Assembly: GCA_016780365.1 (NCBI GenBank)
Contig: JADHMB010000014.1
Location: forward strand, 1 to 33,410
From: Flavobacteriales bacterium
GTDB taxonomy: Bacteria; Bacteroidota; Bacteroidia; Flavobacteriales_D; Parvicellaceae
Length of the DNA stretch: 33,410 nt
Reading direction: 5' to 3'
This document shows, one piece after another, positions 16,250 through 25,890 of the stretch. Position 1 is the stretch's first letter; every line of letters starts with the position of its first letter. The notes beneath the pieces were generated by a model. The model worked only from the letters and a program-made list of their open reading frames with translations. It did not search any database and was not told the DNA's origin. The position numbers were made by a program, and so were the translations under genes.

Positions 16250-18661
16250 TTTAGCAGATACCATTAAACTTCTACCCGGAGCGCTAATTCCAGATGCAAA
16301 AGTCTTGTAATGAACATCCAACAAATTATACAGTCCTAAAGACAGTTTTAAAGATTCTTTGTATTGATAACCAACCTGAGTATTTATTACCCACCAGCTA
16401 GGATAACCCATTGGCGAAGCCTCAAGGGGGTTGTCAGCGTTCCCTTGTCCAAAAAGTTTATTAATTTTTTCTGCATTAAAATTATTTAATATTTGAAATT
16501 CAAGCTTTTTAAAAGTATAATTCAAATTTAGTTTGCCAAATAACGGAGGAATATGACTCATAGGCACTTGAGTGTATTTAAGAGTCCCTCTAGTATAACA
16601 AAGACTAGAATGAAACCTTAGATTTTTTAAAAAAGTAATAGAGACTGAACCGCTAAGCCCATAAACTATTCCAATTTCACTATTTTGATTTGCTAAAATT
16701 TCATAATAATTGCTATCGTAATAAATTAAGCTAGAGCCATTAATTTCTAAACTTTGTTTGGTAATTACATTATCCAAAATTGTGAAAAAAGAAGTGGAAG
16801 AAAAACTAAATTGAATGTTTTTAAAATCTATTTTCTTACTGATTCCCAACGAAAAATTATAAGCATATTCCGGAACCAACTGGCTATTAGGGACTGTTAA
16901 AAATTGATCCTTTATAAATACTTTTCCTAAATCGTCAATATTTGGAGCTCTAAAACCAGTACTTAAGTCCAAAAATATTTTTGTAGTTTCATTGGGATAA
17001 AAATAAGTGCTAAGGGATCCGCTTAGTGAGTGTCTTTTAATTTCAAATCCACCCGATAAAAAATCTAGAATATTGTCATTAAATATGCCAGAGGCATGGC
17101 TCCAAGTGTATCTGATTCCTCCAATTAGCGAGAGTCTATTTTTTTTTAGATTGTAACTTGCATAAATAGCAGGAAAAAAAGTATTACTTCCTCCATTAGG
17201 ATATCTTGAATCTATAAAAGAACTAGAGCTGTCTGAGAGATTAAGTTGATAAGCTCTGCTATCAACAGTATTGTAGTATATCTCCGTTCCGTAATCTAGT
17301 TTTGAATTTGAACCAATAGATTTTGAAAGCTGAATATTAGACCCAAGAACATTAACATTCTCTACAGAGTTTTTTTGAAAAAAACTATTAAATCGCCTTG
17401 TGATCCTAGACTCCTGAATATATTGGTGAGAAAAAACAGCTCTAATATCATCAAATAATATAGAGGACAAAGAAGAAGAAAAAGCAATAGAATTCAAAAG
17501 TCTTTTTTGTGGGCCATAATTCCACTGAGAATATTCTGGAAGATTATTTAAAGTTAAATTGTTGAGCTGGTCCAGCCTTTGAAGATTGGAAGAAGAGCTA
17601 AATTGAGAGTTGATAATTAATTTTGAAGTTGTATTTAATTTAAAAAGAATTTTATTAGTTAAATCAATTTGATTGAATCCAACTCCTCTCTGTATAGATG
17701 GATTGGAATTGGCAATCATTGTGTCTTGAAAATTATTAAATTCTGTATAAAAATTATGTAACCCCCAATTTTGAAAGCCATGGACCCTGTTTTTCCCCAT
17801 GGAAACATCTCCAAATTTTTTATAGGTTATAGATGTTAAAGATGCTATATTTTCGCCTGATAAATTAAAATTAATATGGTTGGAAAGTTCATTAGTTGCA
17901 CTATTAAATCTAGTAAAATACAATCCAGAAAAACTGGAAGTATCATTTGTATTTAACAAAGTAGGATCTTTAGTTTTATAATGAATAACTCCACCAATTG
18001 CATCACTACCATAAGAAACAGCAGAAGGACCAAAAATCACATCGCAACTCTCTAAAATAAAAGGATCAACGGTAATGCTGTTTTGTAAATGTCCACCTCT
18101 GTAAATAGCATTATTCATTCTAACACCATCCACCATCAAAAGTATTCTATTAGCTTCGAATCCTCTTATAATTGGGCTGCCACCAGCAAAACTGGTTTTT
18201 TGAATGGTTACTCCATCAACTAAAGTCAAAAGTTCTGCCCCTGTTGATGCATTAGAATTTAATATCTCACTGGATTTAACTACTTGATGATTTAACTCTT
18301 TCATCCCAGTAGGCAATTGTGTGGAGCTAGAGGTGCTAGTTACAAAAACTGGAAGAGATTGGTCTTTGTTATTGGGAATCTGAAACAGAAAGTTTTTTTC
18401 GATAAGCTCTAGCTGGCTTTGTATGTAAGTTTTCCCAGCAAAGTTTATTGAGATGGTGTCGTAATTATTTAATGATTTTAATAGAACAACTCCTTTTCTG
18501 TTAGTAGTAAAGGTGTCTTTTCTAAACTGATTTTGAAATACTACTTTCTTAAATTTTAATTCATTGCCAAATTCATTGACAAAAGTAATTTTCTGGCCTG
18601 TGTAATAAGCACTTGAAAAAAGGAAAATTAAAAAGAAATATGCTTTGAATAAATTACTCAA
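16238..18661 (-). CDS. TonB-dependent outer-membrane receptor
   Basis: The 807-residue protein has a signal peptide (NLFKAYFFLIFLFSSAYYTG), a short carboxypeptidase-regulatory-like beta domain (about 24-100), a plug domain (about 110-235) with GAELLTLVDGVTIQKTSFAG, IIRGFEANRILLMVDGVRMN and GPSAVSYGSDAIGGVI, and a long barrel ending in SLGLYNLLDVHYKTFASG and a terminal Phe. Such receptors import siderophores, heme, cobalamin or glycans using TonB energy; the substrate cannot be told here, and no SusD partner is adjacent, which argues against a glycan system. The start is TTG at 18661, overlapping the TGA of recO (TTGA); no ATG lies near the signal peptide. It is the last gene of a kinase-recO-receptor operon. 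Confidence 0.92.
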   Translation of the reverse strand: MSNLFKAYFFLIFLFSSAYYTGQKITFVNEFGNELKFKKVVFQNQFRKDTFTTNRKGVVLLKSLNNYDTISINFAGKTYIQSQLELIEKNFLFQIPNNKDQSLPVFVTSTSSSTQLPTGMKELNHQVVKSSEILNSNASTGAELLTLVDGVTIQKTSFAGGSPIIRGFEANRILLMVDGVRMNNAIYRGGHLQNSITVDPFILESCDVIFGPSAVSYGSDAIGGVIHYKTKDPTLLNTNDTSSFSGLYFTRFNSATNELSNHINFNLSGENIASLTSITYKKFGDVSMGKNRVHGFQNWGLHNFYTEFNNFQDTMIANSNPSIQRGVGFNQIDLTNKILFKLNTTSKLIINSQFSSSSNLQRLDQLNNLTLNNLPEYSQWNYGPQKRLLNSIAFSSSLSSILFDDIRAVFSHQYIQESRITRRFNSFFQKNSVENVNVLGSNIQLSKSIGSNSKLDYGTEIYYNTVDSRAYQLNLSDSSSSFIDSRYPNGGSNTFFPAIYASYNLKKNRLSLIGGIRYTWSHASGIFNDNILDFLSGGFEIKRHSLSGSLSTYFYPNETTKIFLDLSTGFRAPNIDDLGKVFIKDQFLTVPNSQLVPEYAYNFSLGISKKIDFKNIQFSFSSTSFFTILDNVITKQSLEINGSSLIYYDSNYYEILANQNSEIGIVYGLSGSVSITFLKNLRFHSSLCYTRGTLKYTQVPMSHIPPLFGKLNLNYTFKKLEFQILNNFNAEKINKLFGQGNADNPLEASPMGYPSWWVINTQVGYQYKESLKLSLGLYNLLDVHYKTFASGISAPGRSLMVSAKLSF

Positions 18662-19368
18662 TCGTAAAGAGATTGTAAAATCTTAATGGAATTTAACTTA
18701 TCTGTATTTAGTATCTCATGATAGGACATATACCTCAAAAATAAATCCATAATTAATCTTCTGTTTGTAGAATTAATTTTAAAAAGAAATATATTATCAA
18801 TATTCGTGCCTAATAATTTATTTAATAGTTGATGAGGAAAATTCTCTTCAATATTTGGATCAAAGTTATTGGTAAACTTGCCATCCGAAAGACTAAAATA
18901 AGGAGTTTCAACTCCAAAATTATTTAATGGCTGTGTTCCAAAATGAGTTAAAATTTCTTTAATAAAAAAAATTCCAAATACAGCATTGAAAGGTCTATGC
19001 TCAAAAGAAATAATCATTTTCTCTAGCTCTACAAAAAGTTTTTCATTTTTTTCTTCTGTATGAAAAACTTTATTTAAAATCTCGGTCAGTAAAAGTGCAT
19101 ATCCAGTTTTTCGGATGTCGCTTAAAATGTCAATAATGGGAAATTTCATTTCTACATTATTTGCCCTATTTACTTTTTTTTCTGGATTGTAGGCAGCGCT
19201 AAACTCGATAAAATGAAAAGGTTGAAATAAAAATGCCTGATTTTTTTTGGTGCTAATGGTGAAAACAAAAGTTGATCTTCCATATTGCCTTGTCAGTAAA
19301 TCTACAATAATTGAATTGTGCTTAATTTTAGTAGCTCTAAGAAATAGTCCTTCAATTCTTTGACTCAT
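18658..19368 (-). CDS. recO: DNA repair and recombination mediator RecO
   Basis: RecO helps RecA load on single-stranded DNA coated with SSB and works with RecR. The 236-residue protein begins with the OB-fold start MSQRIEGLFLRATKIKHNSI and VDLLTRQYGRSTFV, typical of RecO. The helical C-terminal part includes YALLLTEILNKVF and a long hydrophobic helix around FNAVFGIFFIKEILTHFG. The Bacteroidota form lacks the cysteine zinc motif found in some RecO proteins, and none is seen here. The ATG at 19368 overlaps the TGA of the upstream histidine kinase, and its own TGA overlaps the start of the receptor gene. Confidence 0.88.
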   Translation of the reverse strand: MSQRIEGLFLRATKIKHNSIIVDLLTRQYGRSTFVFTISTKKNQAFLFQPFHFIEFSAAYNPEKKVNRANNVEMKFPIIDILSDIRKTGYALLLTEILNKVFHTEEKNEKLFVELEKMIISFEHRPFNAVFGIFFIKEILTHFGTQPLNNFGVETPYFSLSDGKFTNNFDPNIEENFPHQLLNKLLGTNIDNIFLFKINSTNRRLIMDLFLRYMSYHEILNTDKLNSIKILQSLYD

Positions 19369-20810
19369 GCTTTTTTGAATGTCATTTTGAATTCAGCACC
19401 CATAACTCTCTCTTTTACCAAGCTTATTTTTCCACTATGATTCAAAATGATTTGCCAAGCTAGAGCTAAACCAAGCCCTTTTCCTTTTGTTTTAGTGGTA
19501 AATTTTGGTTCAAAAATTTTGTCCTGAATATCATTTGTAATACCTGGCCCACTATCAATAAAAGAGACATAAATGTTGTTCTCTTCTTGAGAAAGGTTTA
19601 ATTCAATATGGCCATTGTGGTCCATTGCTTGCAAACTGTTTTGAATTAAATTATTGAAAAGTCTAATGAGTTGATTTTCATCCCCAATCAATCTAAAAGA
19701 ACTGTCCATTTGAAAATTCACATTAAATTTTACATTTTCCTCATGCTTAAATAAGTTAATGATTTTATGGATTATTTCAATTAAATCTAATTCCTTCATT
19801 TTTCCTTTTGGTAGCTCAGCATAATTAGAAAATTCATCGGCTATTTCAGTCAATATCCGAATTTGCTGAAGCATTTTTTCCTGAAAATCTTTCAAGGTAT
19901 CTCGATTCTCACCTTTGGATAAGTCTAATGCCCTGTCCAAATGTTGAATACTTAACTTCATAGGAGTCAATGGGTTTTTGATTTCATGTGCAACTTGTTT
20001 TGCCATTTCTCTCCATGCTATTTGACGTTGGTTTTGAGCTAATTTTTCTTTACTTAATTCTAACTTATTTAGCATTTCGTTGTAAGCATTGACTAAAACT
20101 CCAATTTCATCGTTATTTTCCCATGAAAGCCTTTCATTGTTTTCGCCAATTTCTACTCCTTTAATTTTGGAACTAATAGATGCAATAGATTTGGTGATGT
20201 AGGTAGAAAGTAAATATGCTAAAATGACTGCACCAATAAAAAGCAATAAAAAAATAGTAAGCAACCTCTTTAAAAAATCCCACAGTTCTGTTTTATTGCT
20301 GTAATCTGAAGGATGATAAGGAATATTAATTATGCCCATTTTTTGATTTTTCTTATTGAAAGCAAAAGAGTAAGAGTTAATGTCTTGATTACTTGATCTT
20401 TCAACTAATCTGCCATTTTTTGATTGATCTAGTTTTATCAATAACTCTTTACTTAAATCTCTAGAATATCGCTCCTGAAAAAGGGTGTCTATGGAGGTAA
20501 TTAAAATTTTACCAGATAAATTAAAAATTACAATGGGTAGATTATTAACATCTGCTATTTCTCTAAGTTTGTAATCAAAGTCTTTTGTAATAAACTCACT
20601 CATGGTTGCAGGTTCTAACTCATTTAAAAAATACTGCAATGAAGAATTTATGGTCTTTTCCTTTCTTTGGATTCTCTGAAAATGATATTGGTCGTTTTTT
20701 TCTTTAAAAAAATAAAATGTTGTAGCTCCAATAACCACTAAAGAAAGTGCCACTAAAGCAAGTATAGAAATGTAAAATCTGTTTTTTAAAGAAGAATAAA
20801 ACCAATGCAT
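19365..20810 (-). CDS. NtrY-like membrane sensor histidine kinase
   Basis: Starting at the ATG at 20810, the protein has 481 residues. A first membrane helix (about 12-33), a periplasmic sensor region of about 140 residues and a second helix (LLTIFLLLFIGAVILAYLLS) are followed by a HAMP linker. The dimerisation domain carries AWREMAKQVAHEIKNPLTPM with the phosphorylated His275. The ATPase domain has NLIQNSLQAM (N box), DSGPGI (G1) and TKTKGKGLGLALA (G2). The AWREMA/HEIKNPLTPMKLSIQHL wording resembles the NtrY group. No response regulator gene is adjacent, so the partner is elsewhere. It overlaps recO by four bases and starts 51 bases after atpG, so read-through from the atp operon is possible. 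Confidence 0.92.
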   Translation of the reverse strand: MHWFYSSLKNRFYISILALVALSLVVIGATTFYFFKEKNDQYHFQRIQRKEKTINSSLQYFLNELEPATMSEFITKDFDYKLREIADVNNLPIVIFNLSGKILITSIDTLFQERYSRDLSKELLIKLDQSKNGRLVERSSNQDINSYSFAFNKKNQKMGIINIPYHPSDYSNKTELWDFLKRLLTIFLLLFIGAVILAYLLSTYITKSIASISSKIKGVEIGENNERLSWENNDEIGVLVNAYNEMLNKLELSKEKLAQNQRQIAWREMAKQVAHEIKNPLTPMKLSIQHLDRALDLSKGENRDTLKDFQEKMLQQIRILTEIADEFSNYAELPKGKMKELDLIEIIHKIINLFKHEENVKFNVNFQMDSSFRLIGDENQLIRLFNNLIQNSLQAMDHNGHIELNLSQEENNIYVSFIDSGPGITNDIQDKIFEPKFTTKTKGKGLGLALAWQIILNHSGKISLVKERVMGAEFKMTFKKA

Positions 20811-20860
20811 CAAAGGTAAATTTATGCAAAAGGATTTTATAAAATTAAGATTGTAGAAGT

Positions 20861-21733
20861 TTATCCACCTAGAGCCTCAGCGCCAGCAACAATTTCAAGT
20901 ATTTCGTTGGTAATAGCTGCTTGTCTAGCTTTATTATAAAATAACTTTAAATCGTTTTTCATTTCGTTGGCATTATCGGTAGCTTTATGCATTGCTGTCA
21001 TTCTAGCCCCATGCTCAGAAGCAAATGAATCTAAAAGGGCTTTGTAAAGTTGTATTTTTAATGAGCTTGGAATGAGTTCTTTAAGGATTTCTTCTTGATC
21101 CGGCTCAAAAATATAATCTACTGAACTCTCTTTATCAGATTGGACTGGGACAACTGGTAAAAATGGCTCATTAACTGTAATTTGAACTGCAGCATTTTTA
21201 AAAGAATTGTAGACTAAAAAAGCTTTGTCAAAAACATTATTTTCAAAAGCTGACATTAATTTAGAGGTAATAGAAATAGAGTTATCATAATTTAGATCGT
21301 CCCAAATAGTTTGGGCATCTGCAGGCAACGTCTCACTACCGTTTAATAACTCTGTCTTTTTAAAAGCATCAAAAACTTTTTTTCCAATTGTTAAGATGCT
21401 GTATTCATTCTCAGGGTTTTCTTCAATTGTTTTTTTAATCTCTTTAACAACGTTATTATTGAACCCGCCGCACAAACCTCTATTGGATGATATAGCAATT
21501 AGTAGTACTTTTTTGCCCTTATCGTCTCGCATCATTGGATGTTCTGTTTCTCCAACTGTAGAAGAAACATTTAAAAGAATATCATTGAACTTTTTTGCAA
21601 AAGGTCTCATTTGAATTATCGCATCCTGAGCTCTCTTGAATTTTGCTGCCGATACCATTTTCATAGCAGAAGTTATCTGCATAGTTGACTCTACAGATGT
21701 TATTCTAGTTCGTATTTCTTTTAGGTTGGCCAT
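20861..21733 (-). CDS. atpG: ATP synthase F1 subunit gamma
   Basis: Gamma is the central rotating shaft of F1. The 290-residue protein begins with the conserved coiled-coil NLKEIRTRITSVESTMQITS and AMKMVSAAKF, has the SNRGLCGGFN segment in the middle, and ends with EHGARMTAMHKATDNANEMK and the closing coiled coil that inserts into the alpha/beta ring. It is the last atp gene of the cluster; the beta and epsilon genes that follow gamma in many bacteria are absent, as is usual for Bacteroidota, where atpD and atpC are elsewhere. It follows atpA by six bases. Confidence 0.97.
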   Translation of the reverse strand: MANLKEIRTRITSVESTMQITSAMKMVSAAKFKRAQDAIIQMRPFAKKFNDILLNVSSTVGETEHPMMRDDKGKKVLLIAISSNRGLCGGFNNNVVKEIKKTIEENPENEYSILTIGKKVFDAFKKTELLNGSETLPADAQTIWDDLNYDNSISITSKLMSAFENNVFDKAFLVYNSFKNAAVQITVNEPFLPVVPVQSDKESSVDYIFEPDQEEILKELIPSSLKIQLYKALLDSFASEHGARMTAMHKATDNANEMKNDLKLFYNKARQAAITNEILEIVAGAEALGG

Positions 21734-21739
21734 TGTAAA

Positions 21740-23320
21740 TTATGCTTCGTAATTTTTAGACATTTCTGCAACAACCTTCTTGATTAAATCTGTTACCTCA
21801 TCTGTTAATTTTCCAGATTTTAAAGTATCTAATTCTTTCCTGTATTTGCTTCTCATTAAATCTAAAAAGTTTTCTTCAAAATCTTTAATTTTAGCAGTTG
21901 GTATTCCAGTTAGTATTCCTGTAGAGCCACAGTAAATAATTGCTACTTGTTCTTCAACAGGCATAGGAGAACCTTCGTTTTGTTTTAAAATTTCAACATT
22001 TCTCGCACCTCTTTCCAATACTGCCATTGTAGCTGGATCTAAATCAGACCCAAATTTAGAAAATGCTTCTAGCTCTCTATATTGTGCTTGATCAAGTTTT
22101 AATGTTCCAGAAACTTTTTTCATGGATTTTATTTGTGCAGATCCTCCAACTCTAGAAACAGAAATACCAACGTTTATTGCGGGTCTAATACCAGCATTAA
22201 ATAAGTTGGCTTCTAAAAAAATCTGTCCATCTGTAATAGAAATAACATTTGTTGGAATATAAGCAGAAACATCTCCAGCTTGGGTTTCGATAATTGGTAA
22301 AGCAGTAAGAGATCCACTACCTTTGACTTTTCCTTTCAAAGACTCTGGTAAATCATTCATCTGTTGAGCAATTTCATCAGAGTTATTAATTTTTGCAGCT
22401 CTTTCTAATAATCTGGAGTGTAAATAAAATACATCTCCTGGATAAGCTTCTCTTCCTGGAGGTCTTCTTAATAATAAAGAAACTTCTCTATAAGCAACTG
22501 CTTGTTTAGATAAATCATCAAATATAATTAATGCTGGTCTACCAGTATCTCTAAAATATTCTCCAATTGCAGCGCCAGTAAAAGGAGCATAAAATTGCAT
22601 TGGCGCTGAATCAGAAGCGTTAGCAGCTACTATAACGGTATATTCCATAGCTCCAGCTTCTTCTAATTTACTGACAATACCTGCAATTGTCGAACCCTTT
22701 TGGCCAATTGCTACATAGATGCAGTAAACTGGTTCTCCTCTATCATAAAATTCTTTCTGGTTTATAATGGTGTCAATACAAACAGTTGTTTTTCCTGTTT
22801 GACGATCTCCTATCACCAATTCTCTTTGTCCTCTTCCAATCGGAATCATAGCATCGATTGCCTTAACTCCAGTTTGAAGAGGCTCATTGACTGGTTGTCT
22901 ATAAATAACCCCAGGTGCTTTTCTTTCAATTGGCATTTCGAATAGTTCTCCTTCGATTGGTCCTTTCCCGTCAATTGGCTGTCCAAGAGTGTCAACAACT
23001 CTTCCCATCATTTTCTCACCAACATTTATTGAAGCAATTCTATTGGTTCTTTTAACCGTATCTCCTTCTTTAATATTATTTGAAGCCCCTAATAATACTG
23101 CACCTACATTATCTTCCTCTAAGTTCAAGGCAATGCCTTGAAGACCATTGTCAAATTCTATAAGTTCACCATATTGTACTCCGCCAAGACCGTATATTCT
23201 TGCAATACCATCGCCAATTTGTAATACTGTACCTACTTCTTCTAGTTCAGCTTCAGACTTAAAGCCTGATAGTTGTTGTCTTAGAATTGCTGAGACTTCT
23301 GCTGGTTTTATTTCTGCCAT
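21740..23320 (-). CDS. atpA: ATP synthase F1 subunit alpha
   Basis: Alpha forms the hexameric ring of F1 with beta and carries the non-catalytic nucleotide sites. The 526-residue length is normal for the phylum. The N-terminal barrel ([20 protein letters not shown]), the P-loop GDRQTGKT near residues 169-176, [30 protein letters not shown] and the [17 protein letters not shown] segment are all intact. The beta partner is not in this window. The ATG at 23320 lies ten bases after the atpH stop. Confidence 0.98.
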   Translation of the reverse strand: MAEIKPAEVSAILRQQLSGFKSEAELEEVGTVLQIGDGIARIYGLGGVQYGELIEFDNGLQGIALNLEEDNVGAVLLGASNNIKEGDTVKRTNRIASINVGEKMMGRVVDTLGQPIDGKGPIEGELFEMPIERKAPGVIYRQPVNEPLQTGVKAIDAMIPIGRGQRELVIGDRQTGKTTVCIDTIINQKEFYDRGEPVYCIYVAIGQKGSTIAGIVSKLEEAGAMEYTVIVAANASDSAPMQFYAPFTGAAIGEYFRDTGRPALIIFDDLSKQAVAYREVSLLLRRPPGREAYPGDVFYLHSRLLERAAKINNSDEIAQQMNDLPESLKGKVKGSGSLTALPIIETQAGDVSAYIPTNVISITDGQIFLEANLFNAGIRPAINVGISVSRVGGSAQIKSMKKVSGTLKLDQAQYRELEAFSKFGSDLDPATMAVLERGARNVEILKQNEGSPMPVEEQVAIIYCGSTGILTGIPTAKIKDFEENFLDLMRSKYRKELDTLKSGKLTDEVTDLIKKVVAEMSKNYEA

Positions 23321-23330
23321 TTTATTGTTT

Positions 23331-23888
23331 TTAGAAATCCTTAATAAAAAGGTTTTTATTGTAACTGTTTTTTAATTCTTTTAATTGCTTTCTCACGCTA
23401 TCGTCAATTTGGAAATCGCCAACTTTAATAATTGCGCCACCTAAAATATCATGATTTATTTGTTCTTTTAATTCCACGTCCTTGCCCATCTTCTTTTTCA
23501 CAAATGAAACAACTTTTTCCTTAAGATCTTTATCTAAAGGAATAGTAGTGGTAACACTAGCTGTAATAATTTTGTGATGTGATTTATATAGCTCAATGAA
23601 GTTTTTAGAAATTGAATGAAGAAGAGATTCTCTTTTTTTCTTAGTAATCAACTCTATGAAAAGATAAGTTGTCTTAGAGAGATTTTTTTCAAATAAGGAT
23701 TTTATAATTGATAATTTCTTACTAGTATTAATTATAGGGCTTTTTAGCATTAGAGTAAATTCACTACTTTCGGAACAAAGAGCTTCAACGGCAAGTAAGT
23801 CATTATAACAATCTTGCAATTGATTTTTTTCAATTGCTAAATCAAGTAAAGATTTTGCGTATCTAGTTGTGATTTTAGAGGCGATCAT
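23331..23888 (-). CDS. atpH: ATP synthase F1 subunit delta
   Basis: Delta joins the alpha/beta ring to the peripheral stalk. The 185-residue protein has the N-terminal helical bundle ([19 protein letters not shown]) that contacts alpha and the C-terminal signature [20 protein letters not shown]. Sequence between is weakly conserved, as in the family. It starts four bases after atpF, and position between atpF and atpA is standard. Confidence 0.95.
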   Translation of the reverse strand: MIASKITTRYAKSLLDLAIEKNQLQDCYNDLLAVEALCSESSEFTLMLKSPIINTSKKLSIIKSLFEKNLSKTTYLFIELITKKKRESLLHSISKNFIELYKSHHKIITASVTTTIPLDKDLKEKVVSFVKKKMGKDVELKEQINHDILGGAIIKVGDFQIDDSVRKQLKELKNSYNKNLFIKDF

Positions 23889-23892
23889 ACTT

Positions 23893-24393
23893 CTAATTCA
23901 TCTGATTTTTCAATGTTTCTTCAATAAGCTTTTTCTGACTTTTTACATCTTTAAGCTCTGATTTTATAATTTTCTCAGCCATTTGAATTGATATATCTGC
24001 TATTTCATTTTTCAGTTCTGTCATAGCCTTCATCTTTTCGTTACTAATTTGCTCTTTGGCAGATAATATTATTTTCTCTGCTTCTATAGAAGCTTTATTT
24101 TTTGCTTCTGAAATAGTATTTTCTTTTATAGCCCTTGCTTCTTTGATTATAGAATCTCTTTCTATCCTTGCTTCTTGTAATATCTTTTCGTTATTTGCCG
24201 AAAGTTGTTCCATCTCGGCTTTTGCTTTTTCTGCGGATGATAGAGCTTCTGTAATAGAATTATTTCGGTCATCTACTGCTTTTAAAATAGGTTTCCAGGC
24301 GAACTTCTTTAGAATCACTAGTAATAAAATAAATATTACTACTGTCCAAAACATTAAACCTATTGCTGGTGTTACCAATTGCATTGAATCCAT
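23893..24393 (-). CDS. atpF: ATP synthase F0 subunit b
   Basis: Subunit b is the peripheral stalk. The 166-residue protein has one N-terminal membrane helix (IGLMFWTVVIFILLLVILKK) followed by KFAWKPILKAVDDRNNSI, then a long Ala/Glu/Lys-rich right-handed coiled coil to the C terminus. Length and motif order fit the family. It is separated from atpE by 79 bases that contain a terminator-like hairpin, the largest gap between any two genes of the operon, so its expression may be lower than that of the c subunit. Confidence 0.96.
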   Translation of the reverse strand: MDSMQLVTPAIGLMFWTVVIFILLLVILKKFAWKPILKAVDDRNNSITEALSSAEKAKAEMEQLSANNEKILQEARIERDSIIKEARAIKENTISEAKNKASIEAEKIILSAKEQISNEKMKAMTELKNEIADISIQMAEKIIKSELKDVKSQKKLIEETLKNQMN

Positions 24394-24410
24394 TGTATAT
24401 AATTTAATTT

Positions 24411-24444
24411 AAAAAAAAATAGAGCTGAAGCCAAACGCTCCAGC
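24411..24444 (-). terminator. Intrinsic terminator-like hairpin between atpE and atpF
   Basis: Read on the minus strand, GCTGGAGC (24444-24437) and GCTTCAGC (24431-24424) form an eight-base-pair stem with one G-U pair and a five-base loop GTTTG. TCTA and then nine T residues (24419-24411) follow. It lies about 29 bases after the atpE stop and 18 bases before the atpF ATG. This is the best terminator-like structure seen in the window. As atpF must still be transcribed, it should act as a partial terminator or as an mRNA 3'-end stabiliser for the c-subunit message. Confidence 0.7.
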
Positions 24445-24472
24445 ATCTACTTTTAGTTTGTTATTAGTATAA

Positions 24473-24712
<240 letters not shown>

Positions 24713-24715
24713 TTA

Positions 24716-25813
24716 TTAATGATGATCCACGGTTGCTAACCCTATAAATAAAGAAGTTAACAATGTGAAAATGTAAGCTTGTAGAAATGCTACTAACACT
24801 TCAATTAAATCCATAAATAAAACAAATAGTACAGCCACGGGAGACAAACTCCATGCTGCAACATCTCCCAAACCGCTTTGGGCCATAAATATTAGTGAAA
24901 TTAGACTCAAAATAATGATATGTCCTGCAGAAATATTGGCAAAAAGTCGAATCATTAAAGCAAATGGTTTGGTGAAAATTCCAACAATTTCAATTGGAAT
25001 CATAATAGGCATAAGAGCTAATGGAACTCCGGGAGGATTAAAAATATGCCCCCAATAAGACTTATTTCCTGAAATATTAGTTACTAGTAAAGTTATAAAT
25101 GACAATACTAAAGTGATTGCAATATTTCCAGTAACGTTTGCAGATCCTGGCAGAAGTCCTACAAGATTATTCATTAAAATAAAAAAGAACAAGGTTAATA
25201 AATAAGGAAGGTATTTTTGGTAGTTCTTACCAATATTTGGTTTGACTATATCGTCTCTTACAAAAAGAACCAATGGCTCTAGAAAAGACAACAAGCCACT
25301 TGGAGCAGATTTGTTTTTCTTGGCTTTTGATCCAGAGATTACAAAAAACAATAAAAGTAAAACCAATGCAAAAAGCATAGAAGCTACATTTTTAGTGATT
25401 GAAAAGTCTATTGGGGCAGTGGCATTTGACACGTGATGTTGGTCGTCAAAAGTTGCATTTTGTTGACCATCATTTAACTTATATATTTTGCCATGGACTC
25501 TGACTAATTTATGTCCATTAAATTCAACAACATGATGTCCATCATTGTCGTGGTGAAATTTACTAGACAAAAATGGGCCTATTAGTTCTCCATTGGACCA
25601 TAATATCACTGGAAGATGAATGGTTGCTGAATTATCTCCCTCTCCCCAAAAATGCCATTCGTGAGAATCTGAAATGTGATGCATGATGGCAGGTACAGGG
25701 TTATAAGTTTCTTTTTTGGTAGAATCTTGAGAGTTTTCGCTAGCAATTACTGGTGAAAATGCAACCAAAATCAAGGAAACAAATACAAAAATATTTTTAA
25801 GCGAAAAAGACAT
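24716..25813 (-). CDS. atpB: ATP synthase F0 subunit a with His-rich N-terminal extension
   Basis: Subunit a provides the proton half-channels. From the ATG at 25813 the protein has 365 residues, about 95 more than the E. coli protein; an in-frame TTG at 25846 is a poorer start. A signal-peptide-like helix (NIFVFVSLILVAFSPVIAS) precedes about 100 residues outside the membrane with 13 histidines. The conserved membrane part follows, with LMIRLFANISAGHI carrying the essential Arg289 and a C-terminal LIEVLVAFLQAYIFTLLTSL helix. Long N-terminal extensions are known in Bacteroidota AtpB; the function of this one is not known. It lies 30 bases before atpE. Confidence 0.96.
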   Translation of the reverse strand: MSFSLKNIFVFVSLILVAFSPVIASENSQDSTKKETYNPVPAIMHHISDSHEWHFWGEGDNSATIHLPVILWSNGELIGPFLSSKFHHDNDGHHVVEFNGHKLVRVHGKIYKLNDGQQNATFDDQHHVSNATAPIDFSITKNVASMLFALVLLLLFFVISGSKAKKNKSAPSGLLSFLEPLVLFVRDDIVKPNIGKNYQKYLPYLLTLFFFILMNNLVGLLPGSANVTGNIAITLVLSFITLLVTNISGNKSYWGHIFNPPGVPLALMPIMIPIEIVGIFTKPFALMIRLFANISAGHIIILSLISLIFMAQSGLGDVAAWSLSPVAVLFVLFMDLIEVLVAFLQAYIFTLLTSLFIGLATVDHH

Positions 25814-25890
25814 TATTTTACTAGTTTGAATTTGAAATTCGGCCAAAATTAATTAATTATTTCAATGACTAAAGTATTTTGATAAATTTA

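Noticed and set aside
20834-20845. Palindrome ATTTTATAAAAT between atpG and the kinase gene
   Set aside because: It is pure A+T, has no loop or U-tract and would make a very weak hairpin, so I do not call it a terminator.
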